From contig JAFVBC010000008.1 of NCBI GenBank assembly GCA_017480185.1, positions 1-64,000 on the forward strand: a stretch of DNA of 64,000 nucleotides. Direction: 5' to 3'. The notes under the pieces were generated by a model. That model was given only the letters and a program-made list of their open reading frames with translations, was not told the origin of the DNA and searched no databases. Position numbers and translations under genes: made by a program. This stretch comes from Bacteroidales bacterium (GTDB lineage: Bacteria > Bacteroidota > Bacteroidia > Bacteroidales > P3). Shown piece by piece: positions 1 to 9,136 of this stretch; within the stretch, counting starts at the first letter, position 1, and each line of letters opens with the position of its first letter.

Positions 1-50
1 GTCAACGACTGAAGAACAACTGAAGAACGACTGAAGAACAGCCCTACTTG
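1..50. repeat. Partial 11-bp-unit element (copy A1, cut by window edge)
   Basis: Three head-to-tail copies of an 11-bp unit RACTGAAGAAC follow each other, then a CCTACTTGA motif. The first 39 bases are identical to positions 43720-43758. The copies near 32.7, 43.7 and 54.0 kb have a mirrored left half, so this is probably the right half of such an element with the left half outside the window. No coding function is evident. Confidence 0.8.
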
Positions 51-207
51 AGCCCTTGTTGCACCCTTCGTGTGGTTATCAAAAAAGGGGGTTGATAACT
101 TTTTGCAGGGGGCAGTGTGCGGAGGATAATATGTTTGTAATTTTACCGTGTAGAGTGGGGCGGTGTTGATGTGCGTAACGATTTGCAATATAGAACGATA
201 AACGACA

Positions 208-1611
208 ATGCGAGATATGGAAACCGAACTTAAAGGATTGGAAGTCCGACTGCATAGGGTTGCCGAAATGATTGGCACGCCCCTGCGCGAGAAAAGGGTG
301 CTTAGCCGCGTAGAGCGCGATTTGGTGTTGGAGAATCTGCGTGGCATATACGACGATGTGAGCCTCCTTTCGACAAATGTTGCTCCAAGCGTGGCTTCGG
401 AGGTGGCGCGCGATGGGGCGATGACTGCCGATGAGGTGCACTCTGCTGCCATGATGGTTACGATGGCGGCCATGTCGCGACCCGAGGTTGAAGCAGCTGT
501 TGAGGAGGTCGACGGTGTCGACGATGTGAAAAAAACAGAGACCTCTGTGGTGGCTGATGTGCCACACACCCTTTTCGACGTTGATGTTGAGACTGCTCCC
601 GTGTTGGAAGAGGCCGTCGGCGAACCCGAAGAGCCACAGGCTGTCGCCGAGGATGAGGCGACGATGGTTGAGCCCGTTGCTATTGATTCTACCCCCGAAG
701 AAGAACCGATTGCTGCGGCAGGGGCGATGACCACTGATGCTGCGGTCGAAATTGATGCTCCAAAGAACGAGGTTGAACCCGAAGTCGACGACAATCAGTT
801 GCTTTTTGAAGATATTGAGTTTGATGTCGACACCGCTCCCAGCCTTGAGCCCAATGCCCCCGATGTGCAGCCGTGGCATGAGGAAGAATCCCCAGTGGAG
901 ACTGCTTCGGAAGCGGTAGAAACGGCAGAACAAGATGTGGTTGACGATGGCATTGCCGAGGAAATTATCTTGAATGTTGAACCCGAAAGTGCGGAGGTAG
1001 AGCCCATTTTGCCCACTGGCGTAGCAGTTGAAGGTGTGGCGGAACCAGTTGACGTTGTGGATGCGAAAGAGAACGAGCCCGCTGTGCAGGCTGATGCTCC
1101 CGAATACAACTCGGTAGAGCTTGACGTTGAAAGTGAACAGACCCAGGCAGAGCATGAAGAGGTCGTGGCAGAAGAGCCCCCTGCGGCCACATTCCACTTG
1201 CCAGTGGAGCCTCCTGCGGCGTTGGCCGATATGCCCATCGGCGAGGTTGGCAGCACAGAAAGACAGCCACAAGGCACCATTCTCGACTATCTGCGCCGCC
1301 CGTCGGGTAACCCCGCCATAACACGCACCCTGGGCGAGACTATCGGTCAGTCGCAACAGCAACCCTCCTTTACCATGCCCAAGGTCGACGACTTGCGCAC
1401 CGTTATCAACATCAACGACAAGTTCAGCTTCATGTCGGAACTGTTCGGTGGCAACATAAAGTCGTACAACGACTTTATTGTGCGCCTAAATGCCATGACA
1501 TCGCGCGAGGAAGCCCTGGTCGAGGTTGAACGGGTGTCTCGTCAATATCACTGGAATGCCGATTCGTCGGTGGTTAAAACATTCCAAAAAATATTCGATA
1601 AAAAGTTCTAA
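208..1611 (+). CDS. Acidic low-complexity protein of unknown function preceding gmk
   Basis: This encodes 467 residues with no signal peptide or membrane segment. The first ~60 residues form a charged, probably helical domain. Residues ~70-345 are a low-complexity linker rich in Glu, Val, Asp, Pro and Ala. The last ~95 residues look folded and contain the motif DKFSFMSELFGG, followed by an amphipathic helical stretch. The layout is that of a protein with two small domains joined by a long disordered acidic linker. I do not recognise a named function. The stop lies 6 bp before gmk, and gmk, mreC, mreD, porZ and recO follow without gaps, so it is probably the first gene of that operon. ATG 217 is an alternative start. 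I see no clear TAnnTTTG promoter upstream. Confidence 0.85.
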   Translation: MRDMETELKGLEVRLHRVAEMIGTPLREKRVLSRVERDLVLENLRGIYDDVSLLSTNVAPSVASEVARDGAMTADEVHSAAMMVTMAAMSRPEVEAAVEEVDGVDDVKKTETSVVADVPHTLFDVDVETAPVLEEAVGEPEEPQAVAEDEATMVEPVAIDSTPEEEPIAAAGAMTTDAAVEIDAPKNEVEPEVDDNQLLFEDIEFDVDTAPSLEPNAPDVQPWHEEESPVETASEAVETAEQDVVDDGIAEEIILNVEPESAEVEPILPTGVAVEGVAEPVDVVDAKENEPAVQADAPEYNSVELDVESEQTQAEHEEVVAEEPPAATFHLPVEPPAALADMPIGEVGSTERQPQGTILDYLRRPSGNPAITRTLGETIGQSQQQPSFTMPKVDDLRTVININDKFSFMSELFGGNIKSYNDFIVRLNAMTSREEALVEVERVSRQYHWNADSSVVKTFQKIFDKKF

Positions 1612-1617
1612 TCCGCA

Positions 1618-2184
1618 ATGATAAACGGTAAAGCAATACTTTTTTCGGCCCCGTCGGGTTGTGGCAAAACCACAATTATAAAGGAGTTGATGAAACACTT
1701 CCCCTGTTTCGACTTCTCGATTTCGGCCACTTCGCGCTTGCCACGCCAAGGCGAGGTCGACGGTCGCGACTATTATTTTCTCAGCCACGAAGCCTTTATG
1801 CAGCGCGTTGCCGAGGGACAGTTTGTGGAGTGGGAAGAGGTGTATCAAGGCACATGCTACGGCACCCTCCGCAGCGAGATGCAACGCATTTGGGACATGG
1901 GCAAAGTGGTGGTGTTTGATGTCGATGTCAATGGTGGTCGCAACCTTAAACGTCATCTGGGGAGCGAGGCTTTGTCTATCTTTGTCATGCCTCCCAGCAT
2001 AGAGGTGCTTGAGCAGAGATTGCGCACCCGTGGCACCGATAGCGAGGAGGCCATAGTGCGCCGCTTGGCTCGCAGTGGCGAGGAGTTGAGTCATGCATCA
2101 GAATTTGATGTAACGATTGTCAACGACGAACTTTCTCGTGCTGTAGATGAGGCTCGTAGGGTTATTGAAACATTTCTTGGATGA
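1618..2184 (+). CDS. gmk: Guanylate kinase
   Basis: Cytosolic enzyme of 188 residues, the normal family length, which phosphorylates GMP to GDP with ATP. The P-loop APSGCGKT is at residues 11-18. It is followed by the GMP-binding segment with SRLPRQGEVDGRDYYFL and the WEEVYQGTCYGT motif. The C-terminal part is the usual helical lid. The start is 6 bp after the upstream stop, and its stop overlaps the mreC start in an ATGA tetranucleotide, so translation of the two is probably coupled. Identification is secure. Confidence 0.97.
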   Translation: MINGKAILFSAPSGCGKTTIIKELMKHFPCFDFSISATSRLPRQGEVDGRDYYFLSHEAFMQRVAEGQFVEWEEVYQGTCYGTLRSEMQRIWDMGKVVVFDVDVNGGRNLKRHLGSEALSIFVMPPSIEVLEQRLRTRGTDSEEAIVRRLARSGEELSHASEFDVTIVNDELSRAVDEARRVIETFLG

Positions 2185-3011
2185 TACGCCTGTTGCAACT
2201 GCTCAAACGCTACAACTACACGGCGGTATTTTTGCTGCTGTGTGTGGTGAGCATTGTGCTGATGGTAAGAAGCAACCACTTTCATGCAAGCAAAACCGAG
2301 CAGTGGGCCAACGGCATAGCCGGACATTGGTATAGAGGCGTTAGCAGCATAGACCAGTACTTCGGCCTAATAACCGAGAACAACCGTTTGGCAGCCGAAA
2401 ATGCACGTCTGCGCGCCCAAATGGAGGAGTCGTATATCAGTTATCGCGACACACTCTTCTCCGTCCGCGACACGGTATATCGGCAACGTTATGCCTATAT
2501 TGAGGCCGACGTGATAAAGAATTCGTGGAGCCGCAGAAATAATTACATCATGATAAGCCGTGGTAGCAAACAGGGCATTGAACTCGACATGGCCGTTATC
2601 TCGTCCGACGGCATTGTGGGAGTGGTGGTGGGCACCACCGATAATTTTGCTACCATTATGCCTGTGTTGCACTCCGATAGCCGCAACAGCGTTAAGGTAA
2701 AGAGTTCGGGAATTGGAGGTTCGCTTGTGTGGGACGGACGCAACTATCATGTGGCACAGGTGGTTGACGTACCCTCTACCCACAAATTTAGCCCTGGCGA
2801 CACGATTGTTACCTCGGGGTTGGCCGAAGATTTTCCGGAGGGCATCAACGTGGGATATGTAGATGAAGTCCACATGGTTGAGGGTAGTGGCTTCTGTAAG
2901 ATTGATATTATCTTGGCTACCGACTTTAACAAGTTGCGCCATGTTTACGTCATCAACAATCGATTTCGTGCCGAACAACAGCAACTGACTCAACAATATA
3001 GCAGCCATTAA
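2181..3011 (+). CDS. mreC: Rod shape-determining protein MreC
   Basis: Inner-membrane protein of 276 residues belonging to the elongasome. It has a short cytoplasmic N-terminus, one membrane helix at about residues 13-32, a periplasmic coiled coil (NRLAAENARLRAQMEES), and the two-domain beta fold typical of MreC with motifs SRGSKQGIELDMAV, DGIVGVVVG and a late GDTIVTSGL. MreC links cytoplasmic MreB to PBP2 and RodA. mreD follows 7 bp later. No mreB precedes it; gmk does, with a 4-bp overlap. In many Bacteroidales mreB, mreC, mreD, mrdA and rodA are contiguous, so this arrangement is a rearrangement. Confidence 0.94.
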   Translation: MIRLLQLLKRYNYTAVFLLLCVVSIVLMVRSNHFHASKTEQWANGIAGHWYRGVSSIDQYFGLITENNRLAAENARLRAQMEESYISYRDTLFSVRDTVYRQRYAYIEADVIKNSWSRRNNYIMISRGSKQGIELDMAVISSDGIVGVVVGTTDNFATIMPVLHSDSRNSVKVKSSGIGGSLVWDGRNYHVAQVVDVPSTHKFSPGDTIVTSGLAEDFPEGINVGYVDEVHMVEGSGFCKIDIILATDFNKLRHVYVINNRFRAEQQQLTQQYSSH

Positions 3012-3018
3012 CGTCGCA

Positions 3019-3531
3019 ATGCAAAAACTCGTTGTCCGAAATATCATCCGATTCCTGATTTTGATGTGCATGCAATTGCTCGTGTTGAATAATATCTACA
3101 TGGGTAGTTACGTAATGCCCGAACTCTATCTGCTATTCATACTTATGCTTCCCACAAGCATTAAGCGCATCCCGTTGCTGCTTGTGGCCTTCTTTACAGG
3201 GCTTTGCATCGATGTTGCCAACAATGCACTCGGGTTCCACGCCCTGGCTTGCACGGTTGTGGCATTTGCAAGGTTTTGGTTTGCCGACCGCATTCTTACT
3301 CGGGGAGAGCCCGTTGTTATCAACACTCCCAGTATGCGTAGCGTAAATCCGCAACACTATCTTGCTTACCTCGTTCTTTTATATGCACTCTTCTTCACTG
3401 TGCTCTACCTCTCGGAGATGTTCTCTTTCCGAGGTTTTGGCGACGTGTTGCTATCAATCATCGCCAGTTCAGTGGTGTCATCTATTCTGGTGGTGCTTTA
3501 TCAGTTGCTCTTCATAAGGGTTGAGAAATGA
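3019..3531 (+). CDS. mreD: Rod shape-determining protein MreD
   Basis: Small polytopic inner-membrane protein of 170 residues. There are about five hydrophobic helices and the MreD-like segment GLCIDVANNALGFHALACT, in which Asp-Val/Gly-Phe-His residues are typical of Bacteroidetes MreD. It acts with MreC in lateral cell-wall synthesis. It sits 7 bp after mreC, and its stop overlaps the start of the porZ-like gene by 4 bp. Sequence conservation of MreD is low, so part of the assignment rests on position next to mreC. Confidence 0.88.
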   Translation: MQKLVVRNIIRFLILMCMQLLVLNNIYMGSYVMPELYLLFILMLPTSIKRIPLLLVAFFTGLCIDVANNALGFHALACTVVAFARFWFADRILTRGEPVVINTPSMRSVNPQHYLAYLVLLYALFFTVLYLSEMFSFRGFGDVLLSIIASSVVSSILVVLYQLLFIRVEK

Positions 3532-5831
3532 AAAAACTGTTGTCGTTGGTCGTTGCAATTATAGCATTGTGCCTGTTTTCAAATGCGCAGGTGGCTATTG
3601 GTGGGTGGCGCGACTGCCTCGACTATTCGACTCTCTATCACGTTTCGCTCCTTGATGGGCAGGTTATGGCCTCGGCACGAGGTGGCCTTTTTGCGGTCAA
3701 CGTGGGAGATAATTCGCTTTCTCGACTAAACAAAACCACAGGTTTGAACGATGTTGGTATTGCCACGTTTGCACACGATGCTCAATCAGGATGGACGGTG
3801 ATAGGCTATAATAATGGCAATATCGATTTGTTGCAAGGCGACGACGTGTATAACGTGTCGGACGTGAAGCGAAATGACAATCTCGGTAATAAGAGTTTGT
3901 ACAACATCCGTTTCTTCAAAGGCAACGCTTTGGTGTGTTATGGGTTTGGAGTAGTGGTTCTGAATCTGCAACGACAAGAGGTGAAGGAGACGTGGTTCTT
4001 GGGAGAAAATGGAGGATATACTCCGGTTTACGATCTATGCTTGCTTGGCGATAGTATTTATGCCGCTACGGGAGAGGGATTGAAGAGAGCTCTGTCTGCG
4101 GAACAACATTTGGATATAAGCAACCGTTGGGTGGTGGATAGTCGCTACGACTCAACTCGGATAACCATGCTTGAAAGCACGGGAGGCAGACTTTTGTTGG
4201 GCGTAAGCAATTCGGATAACGATACCGTGGCACTGTTTTCTCAACATTTGCAGTCGGTTAGAGGCTGGAATAGGGGCGTGATACGCTCGGTTAGGGTGTG
4301 TGGAAATAGGGTAGTGGTGAGCAGAGACAACGGCGTTTCGATATACGACACAGCTCTTAATCGTATAGATTCTGTTGGCAACTTTTCGTGGGGCACCGTC
4401 AATGCTCGCGACGCTGTGGTCGACAAGTCAGGCACTTTGTGGATAGCCACAGATTGGGCTGGTTTGCTGAAGCACACGCAAAGTGGCGATGCGACCTATC
4501 AGCCAGCCGGACCCCTCTCGGGTGATAATGTTACGCGTCTCATTCCATTCAACTATCGCATGATGCTTTGCCCTGGCGGTCATACTTTTACCTACGACAA
4601 TGCCTTTCTTCCACCCAACCTTTCCACAGCTACGGGCTTGGATTGGTCGTTGTATGACCGTTCGGAAGGTTGGATTGATGGCGCAACCGATCTTATAGAT
4701 GTGGCTGTTAATCCCGTTGACACCCACGAGGTGGTGGTGGCTTTGTGGGGAGCTGGGGTGGCCTCGGTGCGCGACGGCCGCGTTGTGGGATTGTACGATG
4801 AAACTAACACTGGTGGAGCTATGCAACCTTATGTTGTCGACGATTACCGCTCGTTGCGCTCGGGGGCAGTGGCTTTTACCGACGATGGCGACCTTTGGGT
4901 GCTCAATTCTCATCAGCCACAAGCTTTGGCTGTGCGTCGCGCCGATGGCTCGTGGCAGGGTTTTGGCCTCGGCAATCTCGCTCCTGCTGTGCCTTTCTTC
5001 GATAAGATGTTGTGGGATAGTGTGAACCGATGGCTGTGGTTCTGCGGTAATGGCAATGATATTTATGTACACGACGGTGTGTCGAGGGTGGTGAAAGTGA
5101 ATGGCAATAGGGGAAGTAAATTATCTACCGAGGCCGTTAATGCTATAGCTCAAGACCAAAGCGGATATATTTGGGTCGGTACAAACAAGGGCATAAAGGT
5201 GATATATGATGGATATAAGGCTTTTGACAACGGCGGTGGAAGTACTGATGCACCGGTTAATTGCACTAATATCACCATCACAAATGGCCAGTTTTACGAG
5301 TATTTGATGGCCTACGAAAGCATTACGGCTATAGCTGTGGATGGAGCAAATCGTAAGTGGGTGGGTACAGCCTCGGGTGGAGTTTATCTCATCTCGGCCA
5401 ATGGGCAGGAACAACTACAGCATTTCACGGCTGCCAATTCTCCTCTTTTTTCAGACAAGATAGGGTGCATCGGCATACAACCTCGCACTGGCGAGGTGTA
5501 TATCGGCACCGATTATGGAGTGCAAGTGTATCGCAGCACGGCCACATATGCCGAAGCCTACACCCTCGACCACGTGTATGCGTTTCCCAACCCAGTGCGT
5601 CCGGGTTACGAAGGAGTAGTAGCCATAAAGGGCTTTTCGCGCAATGGGTTGGCACATATCACCGATGCCGCCGGACATGTGGTGTGGTCGGGTACGGCCG
5701 AGGGCGGACAAGTGGTGTGGAATCAGCGAACCCCATCGGGACGACTTGTGGCCTCGGGAGTTTACTACGTGTTTGTTTCTGATGCTGCAGGTGGTAATAG
5801 GGCTGTGGCCAAAGTGGTGATTGTTAGGTAA
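3528..5831 (+). CDS. porZ: Type IX secretion attachment-complex protein PorZ-like
   Basis: Secreted protein of 767 residues with a signal peptide (about residues 1-20, ending near SNAQ). Two seven-bladed propellers of the two-component-regulator type are suggested by repeated patterns such as GLNDVGIATFAHD, DQSGYIWVGTNKGIKVI and GANRKWVGTASGGVYLI. The last ~85 residues are a beta-sandwich typical of T9SS C-terminal domains, starting near VYAFPNPVRPGYEG. In Porphyromonas gingivalis PorZ is a cell-surface subunit of the PorU-PorV-PorQ-PorZ complex that attaches cargo to lipopolysaccharide. Length, N-terminal pattern (IGGWRDCLDYS, NGNIDLLQ, VSDVKR) and adjacency to recO support PorZ. It overlaps mreD by 4 bp and recO by 1 bp. 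Confidence 0.88.
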   Translation: MKKLLSLVVAIIALCLFSNAQVAIGGWRDCLDYSTLYHVSLLDGQVMASARGGLFAVNVGDNSLSRLNKTTGLNDVGIATFAHDAQSGWTVIGYNNGNIDLLQGDDVYNVSDVKRNDNLGNKSLYNIRFFKGNALVCYGFGVVVLNLQRQEVKETWFLGENGGYTPVYDLCLLGDSIYAATGEGLKRALSAEQHLDISNRWVVDSRYDSTRITMLESTGGRLLLGVSNSDNDTVALFSQHLQSVRGWNRGVIRSVRVCGNRVVVSRDNGVSIYDTALNRIDSVGNFSWGTVNARDAVVDKSGTLWIATDWAGLLKHTQSGDATYQPAGPLSGDNVTRLIPFNYRMMLCPGGHTFTYDNAFLPPNLSTATGLDWSLYDRSEGWIDGATDLIDVAVNPVDTHEVVVALWGAGVASVRDGRVVGLYDETNTGGAMQPYVVDDYRSLRSGAVAFTDDGDLWVLNSHQPQALAVRRADGSWQGFGLGNLAPAVPFFDKMLWDSVNRWLWFCGNGNDIYVHDGVSRVVKVNGNRGSKLSTEAVNAIAQDQSGYIWVGTNKGIKVIYDGYKAFDNGGGSTDAPVNCTNITITNGQFYEYLMAYESITAIAVDGANRKWVGTASGGVYLISANGQEQLQHFTAANSPLFSDKIGCIGIQPRTGEVYIGTDYGVQVYRSTATYAEAYTLDHVYAFPNPVRPGYEGVVAIKGFSRNGLAHITDAAGHVVWSGTAEGGQVVWNQRTPSGRLVASGVYYVFVSDAAGGNRAVAKVVIVR

Positions 5832-6538
5832 TGATAGTTGCAACGAGGGGTATTGTACTGCGACTGACACCCTATAAAGAGACTTCGCTCATAGGACGTG
5901 TATTCACACGGCAACTGGGTGTGAGGTCTTATCTTTTCAAAGGTGTGAGAGGTGCAAAAGGGAAAAAACGACAAAGTGCATTGCATCCGTTGGCGTGTAT
6001 AGACATGGTGGTGTATGAATCTGATAAGACCACCCTTTGCAACGTTAAAGAATATTCGCTCATGGACGGGCAGGATATGCCAACACCAGCTGGCAATGCT
6101 TTGGCTTTCTTCGCTTCGGAGTTGCTGTATCGTACATTGCAGACCGACGACCCTATGCCCATGCTGTTCGACTATGTGGAGCATTTTGCGCAGCAACGAG
6201 ACAGTGCGCCACCACAGATGATGCCATTGCAGTTTATGCTCAACCTTTCGTTCCACCTTGGCATCGAACCATTGAATAATTATTCTACCTCCACACCTTT
6301 GTTCAGTGTTGTCGAAGGCCGTTTTGTGGGTTGCGATACGGGACAAGAGTTATCTCCCGACATGTCGTTACATCTGCACCAGCTGTTAGAAGCAATCGCA
6401 AGTAACTATGCCCCCCCAGTGATGAGCTTTGAGCAACGGAGCCAACTTCTTGAGGCTTTACTGCTTTACTATCAGACACATGTCAGCGGTTTTCGTAAGC
6501 TTTTTAGCAACGAAATAATGCATGACGTGCTGCGGTAA
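5831..6538 (+). CDS. recO: DNA repair protein RecO
   Basis: 235 residues. The N-terminal OB-fold begins TRGIVLRLTPYKETSLIGRVFT, broken here as TRGIVLRLTPYKE then TSLIG, and is followed by a helical domain with LLYRTLQTDDP and FMLNLSFHLGIEP. RecO works with RecF and RecR in loading RecA at gaps. The four zinc-binding cysteines of some RecO proteins are not evident: only one Cys is seen in the expected area (GCDTGQ), which is common in Bacteroidetes. Start and porZ stop share one base (TAATG). It is probably the last gene of the gmk-mreCD-porZ operon. Confidence 0.93.
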   Translation: MIVATRGIVLRLTPYKETSLIGRVFTRQLGVRSYLFKGVRGAKGKKRQSALHPLACIDMVVYESDKTTLCNVKEYSLMDGQDMPTPAGNALAFFASELLYRTLQTDDPMPMLFDYVEHFAQQRDSAPPQMMPLQFMLNLSFHLGIEPLNNYSTSTPLFSVVEGRFVGCDTGQELSPDMSLHLHQLLEAIASNYAPPVMSFEQRSQLLEALLLYYQTHVSGFRKLFSNEIMHDVLR

Positions 6539-6640
6539 GATTTGGATATTTACACGTAGGAATGACTCGTTGCTCTGAAATGCCATCAATGCGTTTAAGG
6601 ACAGAGCATTTTGATGTGTACCATATAGGGACCATCTCCC

Positions 6641-6701
6641 TATCAAGTCCTACTCAAGTCCTGACCAACACCTGCCCATCACCTTTCAATGCAGGTGTTG
6701 G
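6641..6701. repeat. Short 11-bp repeat pair plus inverted repeat
   Basis: TATCAAGTCCT (6641-6651) is followed directly by ACTCAAGTCCT (6652-6662). These are the complement of the AGGACTTGATA unit arrayed at 14640-14705. Next comes an inverted repeat with perfect 11-bp arms, CCAACACCTGC (6665-6675) and GCAGGTGTTGG (6691-6701), with a 15-nt loop. The hairpin lacks a following T run, so it is not a standard terminator, although it could end the recO transcript. Confidence 0.6.
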
Positions 6702-6737
6702 GTAGACGATGGCTGGGGGTAAGGAAAAAAGGGTATC

Positions 6738-6765
6738 TTGGTTTATGCCAATTGTTATATTTTTG
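6738..6765 (+). promoter_or_regulatory. Promoter of the subtilase gene
   Basis: The Bacteroidetes-type -7 box TATTTTTG lies at 6758-6765 with a TTG at 6738-6740, 17 bp upstream. The predicted start of transcription near 6771 leaves a leader of about 20 nt before the ATG at 6791. This also argues against longer upstream starts for that gene. Confidence 0.65.
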
Positions 6766-6790
6766 CACGAGAAAAACAGCATTCACTGAC

Positions 6791-9121
6791 ATGAAGAGAA
6801 TCCTAACAATTGTCCTTTGCTCCTTGTCCGTATTGATGGGTAGAACACAACAGATCTATTGGGTGTTTTTAGCTGATAAAGAGGGTGTTGAATTCAATCC
6901 CTATGAATATTTCGACGGTCATGCCATTGAGCGTTATGAAAAATGTGGAGCCGATATTTATGATGTAACCAACCGTCCGTTGCGTACCGACTATGTTGCT
7001 GCTGTCGAGGGACTGGTTGCCGAGGTTGTGGGCTGTAGCCGTTGGATGAATGCCATTGGTGTTGAAGCATCGGCAGATCAGATTGCCCGTGTTGATGCTT
7101 TGCCTTTTGTGGTCAGGGTGCAACCGATAGTGTGCAATGCGACGCTGGCAGAAACTAATAATGTCAACGAAGATCTATATTCATCAAACATTGACGATGT
7201 GCTCGTAGAGAAAGAAGTGCTTGAAGATCAGCTGGTGCGTATGCATGGTAATCTTTTTCGCGAAAGAGGCATTGACGGCAGTGGAGTGCGCATAGCGGTG
7301 TTTGATGGCGGGTTCCCTCGCGTCAACACTCATAGGGCTTTCAAACACTTGCGCGATAATAATCGCATCCTTGCCACGTGGAATTTTCCAAAGAATAAGG
7401 AAGATGTCTACGGGTGGAATAGTCATGGCACGATGACCTTGAGTTGCATCACTGGTATGCTTGGGAAAAGAGTGATGGGGTTGGCTACTGGAGCCGAGTT
7501 TCTGTTGGCTCGCACCGAGGTGAATAGCGAGCCGTTTAAGGAAGAAATATGGTGGATGCAGGCCGTTGAATGGGCTGATAAACATGGTGCGAATATAATA
7601 TCATCGTCGCTGGGATATGGCAAAGAACGCCACTACACCTCCGATATGGATGGCACGTCGTATGTTGCGCGGGCTGGCAATTTGGCTGCACGCAAGGGTA
7701 TACTGGTGTGTAACTCGGCTGGCAACGAAGGTGCCGATAGCCGTTGGAAGACAATAATTACCCCTGCCGATGCCGATAGTGTGCTTTGCATAGGAGGCAT
7801 AGATGCCAGTCTGACCGACTATGCTCGAATTTCATTCTCAAGCTTTGGACCAACGGCCGATGGTAGGCTGAAGCCAAACGTCGCAGCCTATGGCCATGCC
7901 AAGACGGCAAGTGTGTCGGACGATATGGCAACCCACTTTGTCGATGGCACCAGTTTCTCTTGCCCATTGGTGGCTGGCTTTGCCGCCTGCGCTTTGCAGT
8001 GCATGCCACACCTTTCGGCTATGCAGCTATTTGCTGCTATAGAACAGTCGGCAGATCGCTATCCCTACTACGACTATTCTCTTGGCTATGGCGTTCCCCA
8101 AGCCGATGTGTTTGTAGGACTGCAACAAAGTAAACCTCAAATATTTGCATTGGCGGAAGACGATGATAACGTTTATGCCTATTTTTTGCAACCAGTAGTC
8201 AATAAAGCCCTGTTTTACCATTATGCTCGCCCTGATGGAGAACTCGACAACTACGGTGAAATAATGATTAAAGGGTTGGAAGAAAACGAGCTCATTAGTT
8301 TTAGTAAGGCTGCTATAAGTGGACACACTTTGAGGTTGTGTATGAACGGACAGGTTGAGACCTACACTTTGAGTGAGGCCGATGCTGTTCGTTTGGCCAC
8401 CGATCGTATATTTGATTATACTCCAAAAATACCAAAGGGATTAGGGTTTGAAGAAAAAAGGAATGGTCAGTTGTCGAATAGAGTCAGTCAGTGGGGCGAC
8501 AATTCACGTTGGAGCTATGATATTTTCTATCAGTATGCAGCAGTGCTTGGTGTGGCATCGGATGTTGAGAATCTTGACTATTCCCACCTCTCGCGCTATG
8601 GCGTACGCGTCTTGCGAAGGGTGACAAAGGCCTACCGAGTGGGTATCGGTATCGAACGCAGTGTGTCGCACCTCAATTTTACTCCCTCGACTGTAAATCA
8701 ACTTGATGCTGCATTATGGCCAACAGTAACTATCGATGATCTGATTGGCTTGAAGAAGAAGACTTTGCGTTTAGGGGAGTGGAGCGTTGAAGTGTTTCAG
8801 CGAGTTAGGATGTTGCCAGGTGGTGCTCTCAGTGGTAGAGGGTTGTATTTTGACATAGGTGCCTATGGCGGCATCTGCTCCAATCGATACAAGATGGTGA
8901 GGCAACGCAACGAGCATTCAGATATCATGCTCGAAGAACATAATGAATATCGAGGGCTGTCAATACTCGATAATCAACGCTTAAACTGGGGGGTGTCGGC
9001 TCGATTTGGCTATGGCCTGGCAGCCCTACAGGTGCGTTATCGATTGACTGGTATGTTGGATGGCAGTGTGCCCACTATTGACCTACCCAGACTGGAGGTG
9101 GGCATGCAGGTGGCTTTTTAG
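6791..9121 (+). CDS. Secreted S8 (subtilisin-like) serine protease with C-terminal barrel-like domain
   Basis: 776 residues from ATG 6791; an in-frame start at 6689 would lie upstream of the promoter and hide the signal peptide MKRILTIVLCSLSVLMG. A prodomain-like region (~20-140) precedes the protease domain. The catalytic set is D172 (AVFDGG), H212 (NSHGTM), oxyanion N312 (SAGNEG) and S388 (GTSFSCP). After ~450 the sequence leaves the protease fold. Residues ~571-776 alternate polar and hydrophobic positions, with pairs such as GLYFDIGAYGG, WGVSARFGYG and ALQVRYRLTG, and end in a C-terminal Phe, LPRLEVGMQVAF. This resembles an eight-stranded outer-membrane barrel of the PorT/OMP_b-brl_2 type. 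I infer a protease anchored in the outer membrane. No T9SS sorting domain is visible. Confidence 0.9.
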   Translation: MKRILTIVLCSLSVLMGRTQQIYWVFLADKEGVEFNPYEYFDGHAIERYEKCGADIYDVTNRPLRTDYVAAVEGLVAEVVGCSRWMNAIGVEASADQIARVDALPFVVRVQPIVCNATLAETNNVNEDLYSSNIDDVLVEKEVLEDQLVRMHGNLFRERGIDGSGVRIAVFDGGFPRVNTHRAFKHLRDNNRILATWNFPKNKEDVYGWNSHGTMTLSCITGMLGKRVMGLATGAEFLLARTEVNSEPFKEEIWWMQAVEWADKHGANIISSSLGYGKERHYTSDMDGTSYVARAGNLAARKGILVCNSAGNEGADSRWKTIITPADADSVLCIGGIDASLTDYARISFSSFGPTADGRLKPNVAAYGHAKTASVSDDMATHFVDGTSFSCPLVAGFAACALQCMPHLSAMQLFAAIEQSADRYPYYDYSLGYGVPQADVFVGLQQSKPQIFALAEDDDNVYAYFLQPVVNKALFYHYARPDGELDNYGEIMIKGLEENELISFSKAAISGHTLRLCMNGQVETYTLSEADAVRLATDRIFDYTPKIPKGLGFEEKRNGQLSNRVSQWGDNSRWSYDIFYQYAAVLGVASDVENLDYSHLSRYGVRVLRRVTKAYRVGIGIERSVSHLNFTPSTVNQLDAALWPTVTIDDLIGLKKKTLRLGEWSVEVFQRVRMLPGGALSGRGLYFDIGAYGGICSNRYKMVRQRNEHSDIMLEEHNEYRGLSILDNQRLNWGVSARFGYGLAALQVRYRLTGMLDGSVPTIDLPRLEVGMQVAF

Positions 9122-9136
9122 CACACGGTTGCCTGT

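Noticed and set aside
1..50. CRISPR array, considered because of short direct repeats with similar spacing
   Set aside because: Units are 11 bp, contiguous without spacers, and mirrored in other copies; no cas genes are present.
79..1362. 427-codon open frame on the minus strand opposite the acidic protein
   Set aside because: Cys/His/Phe-rich composition with no domain pattern; it is the shadow of the plus-strand gene, whose biased codons keep the opposite frame open.
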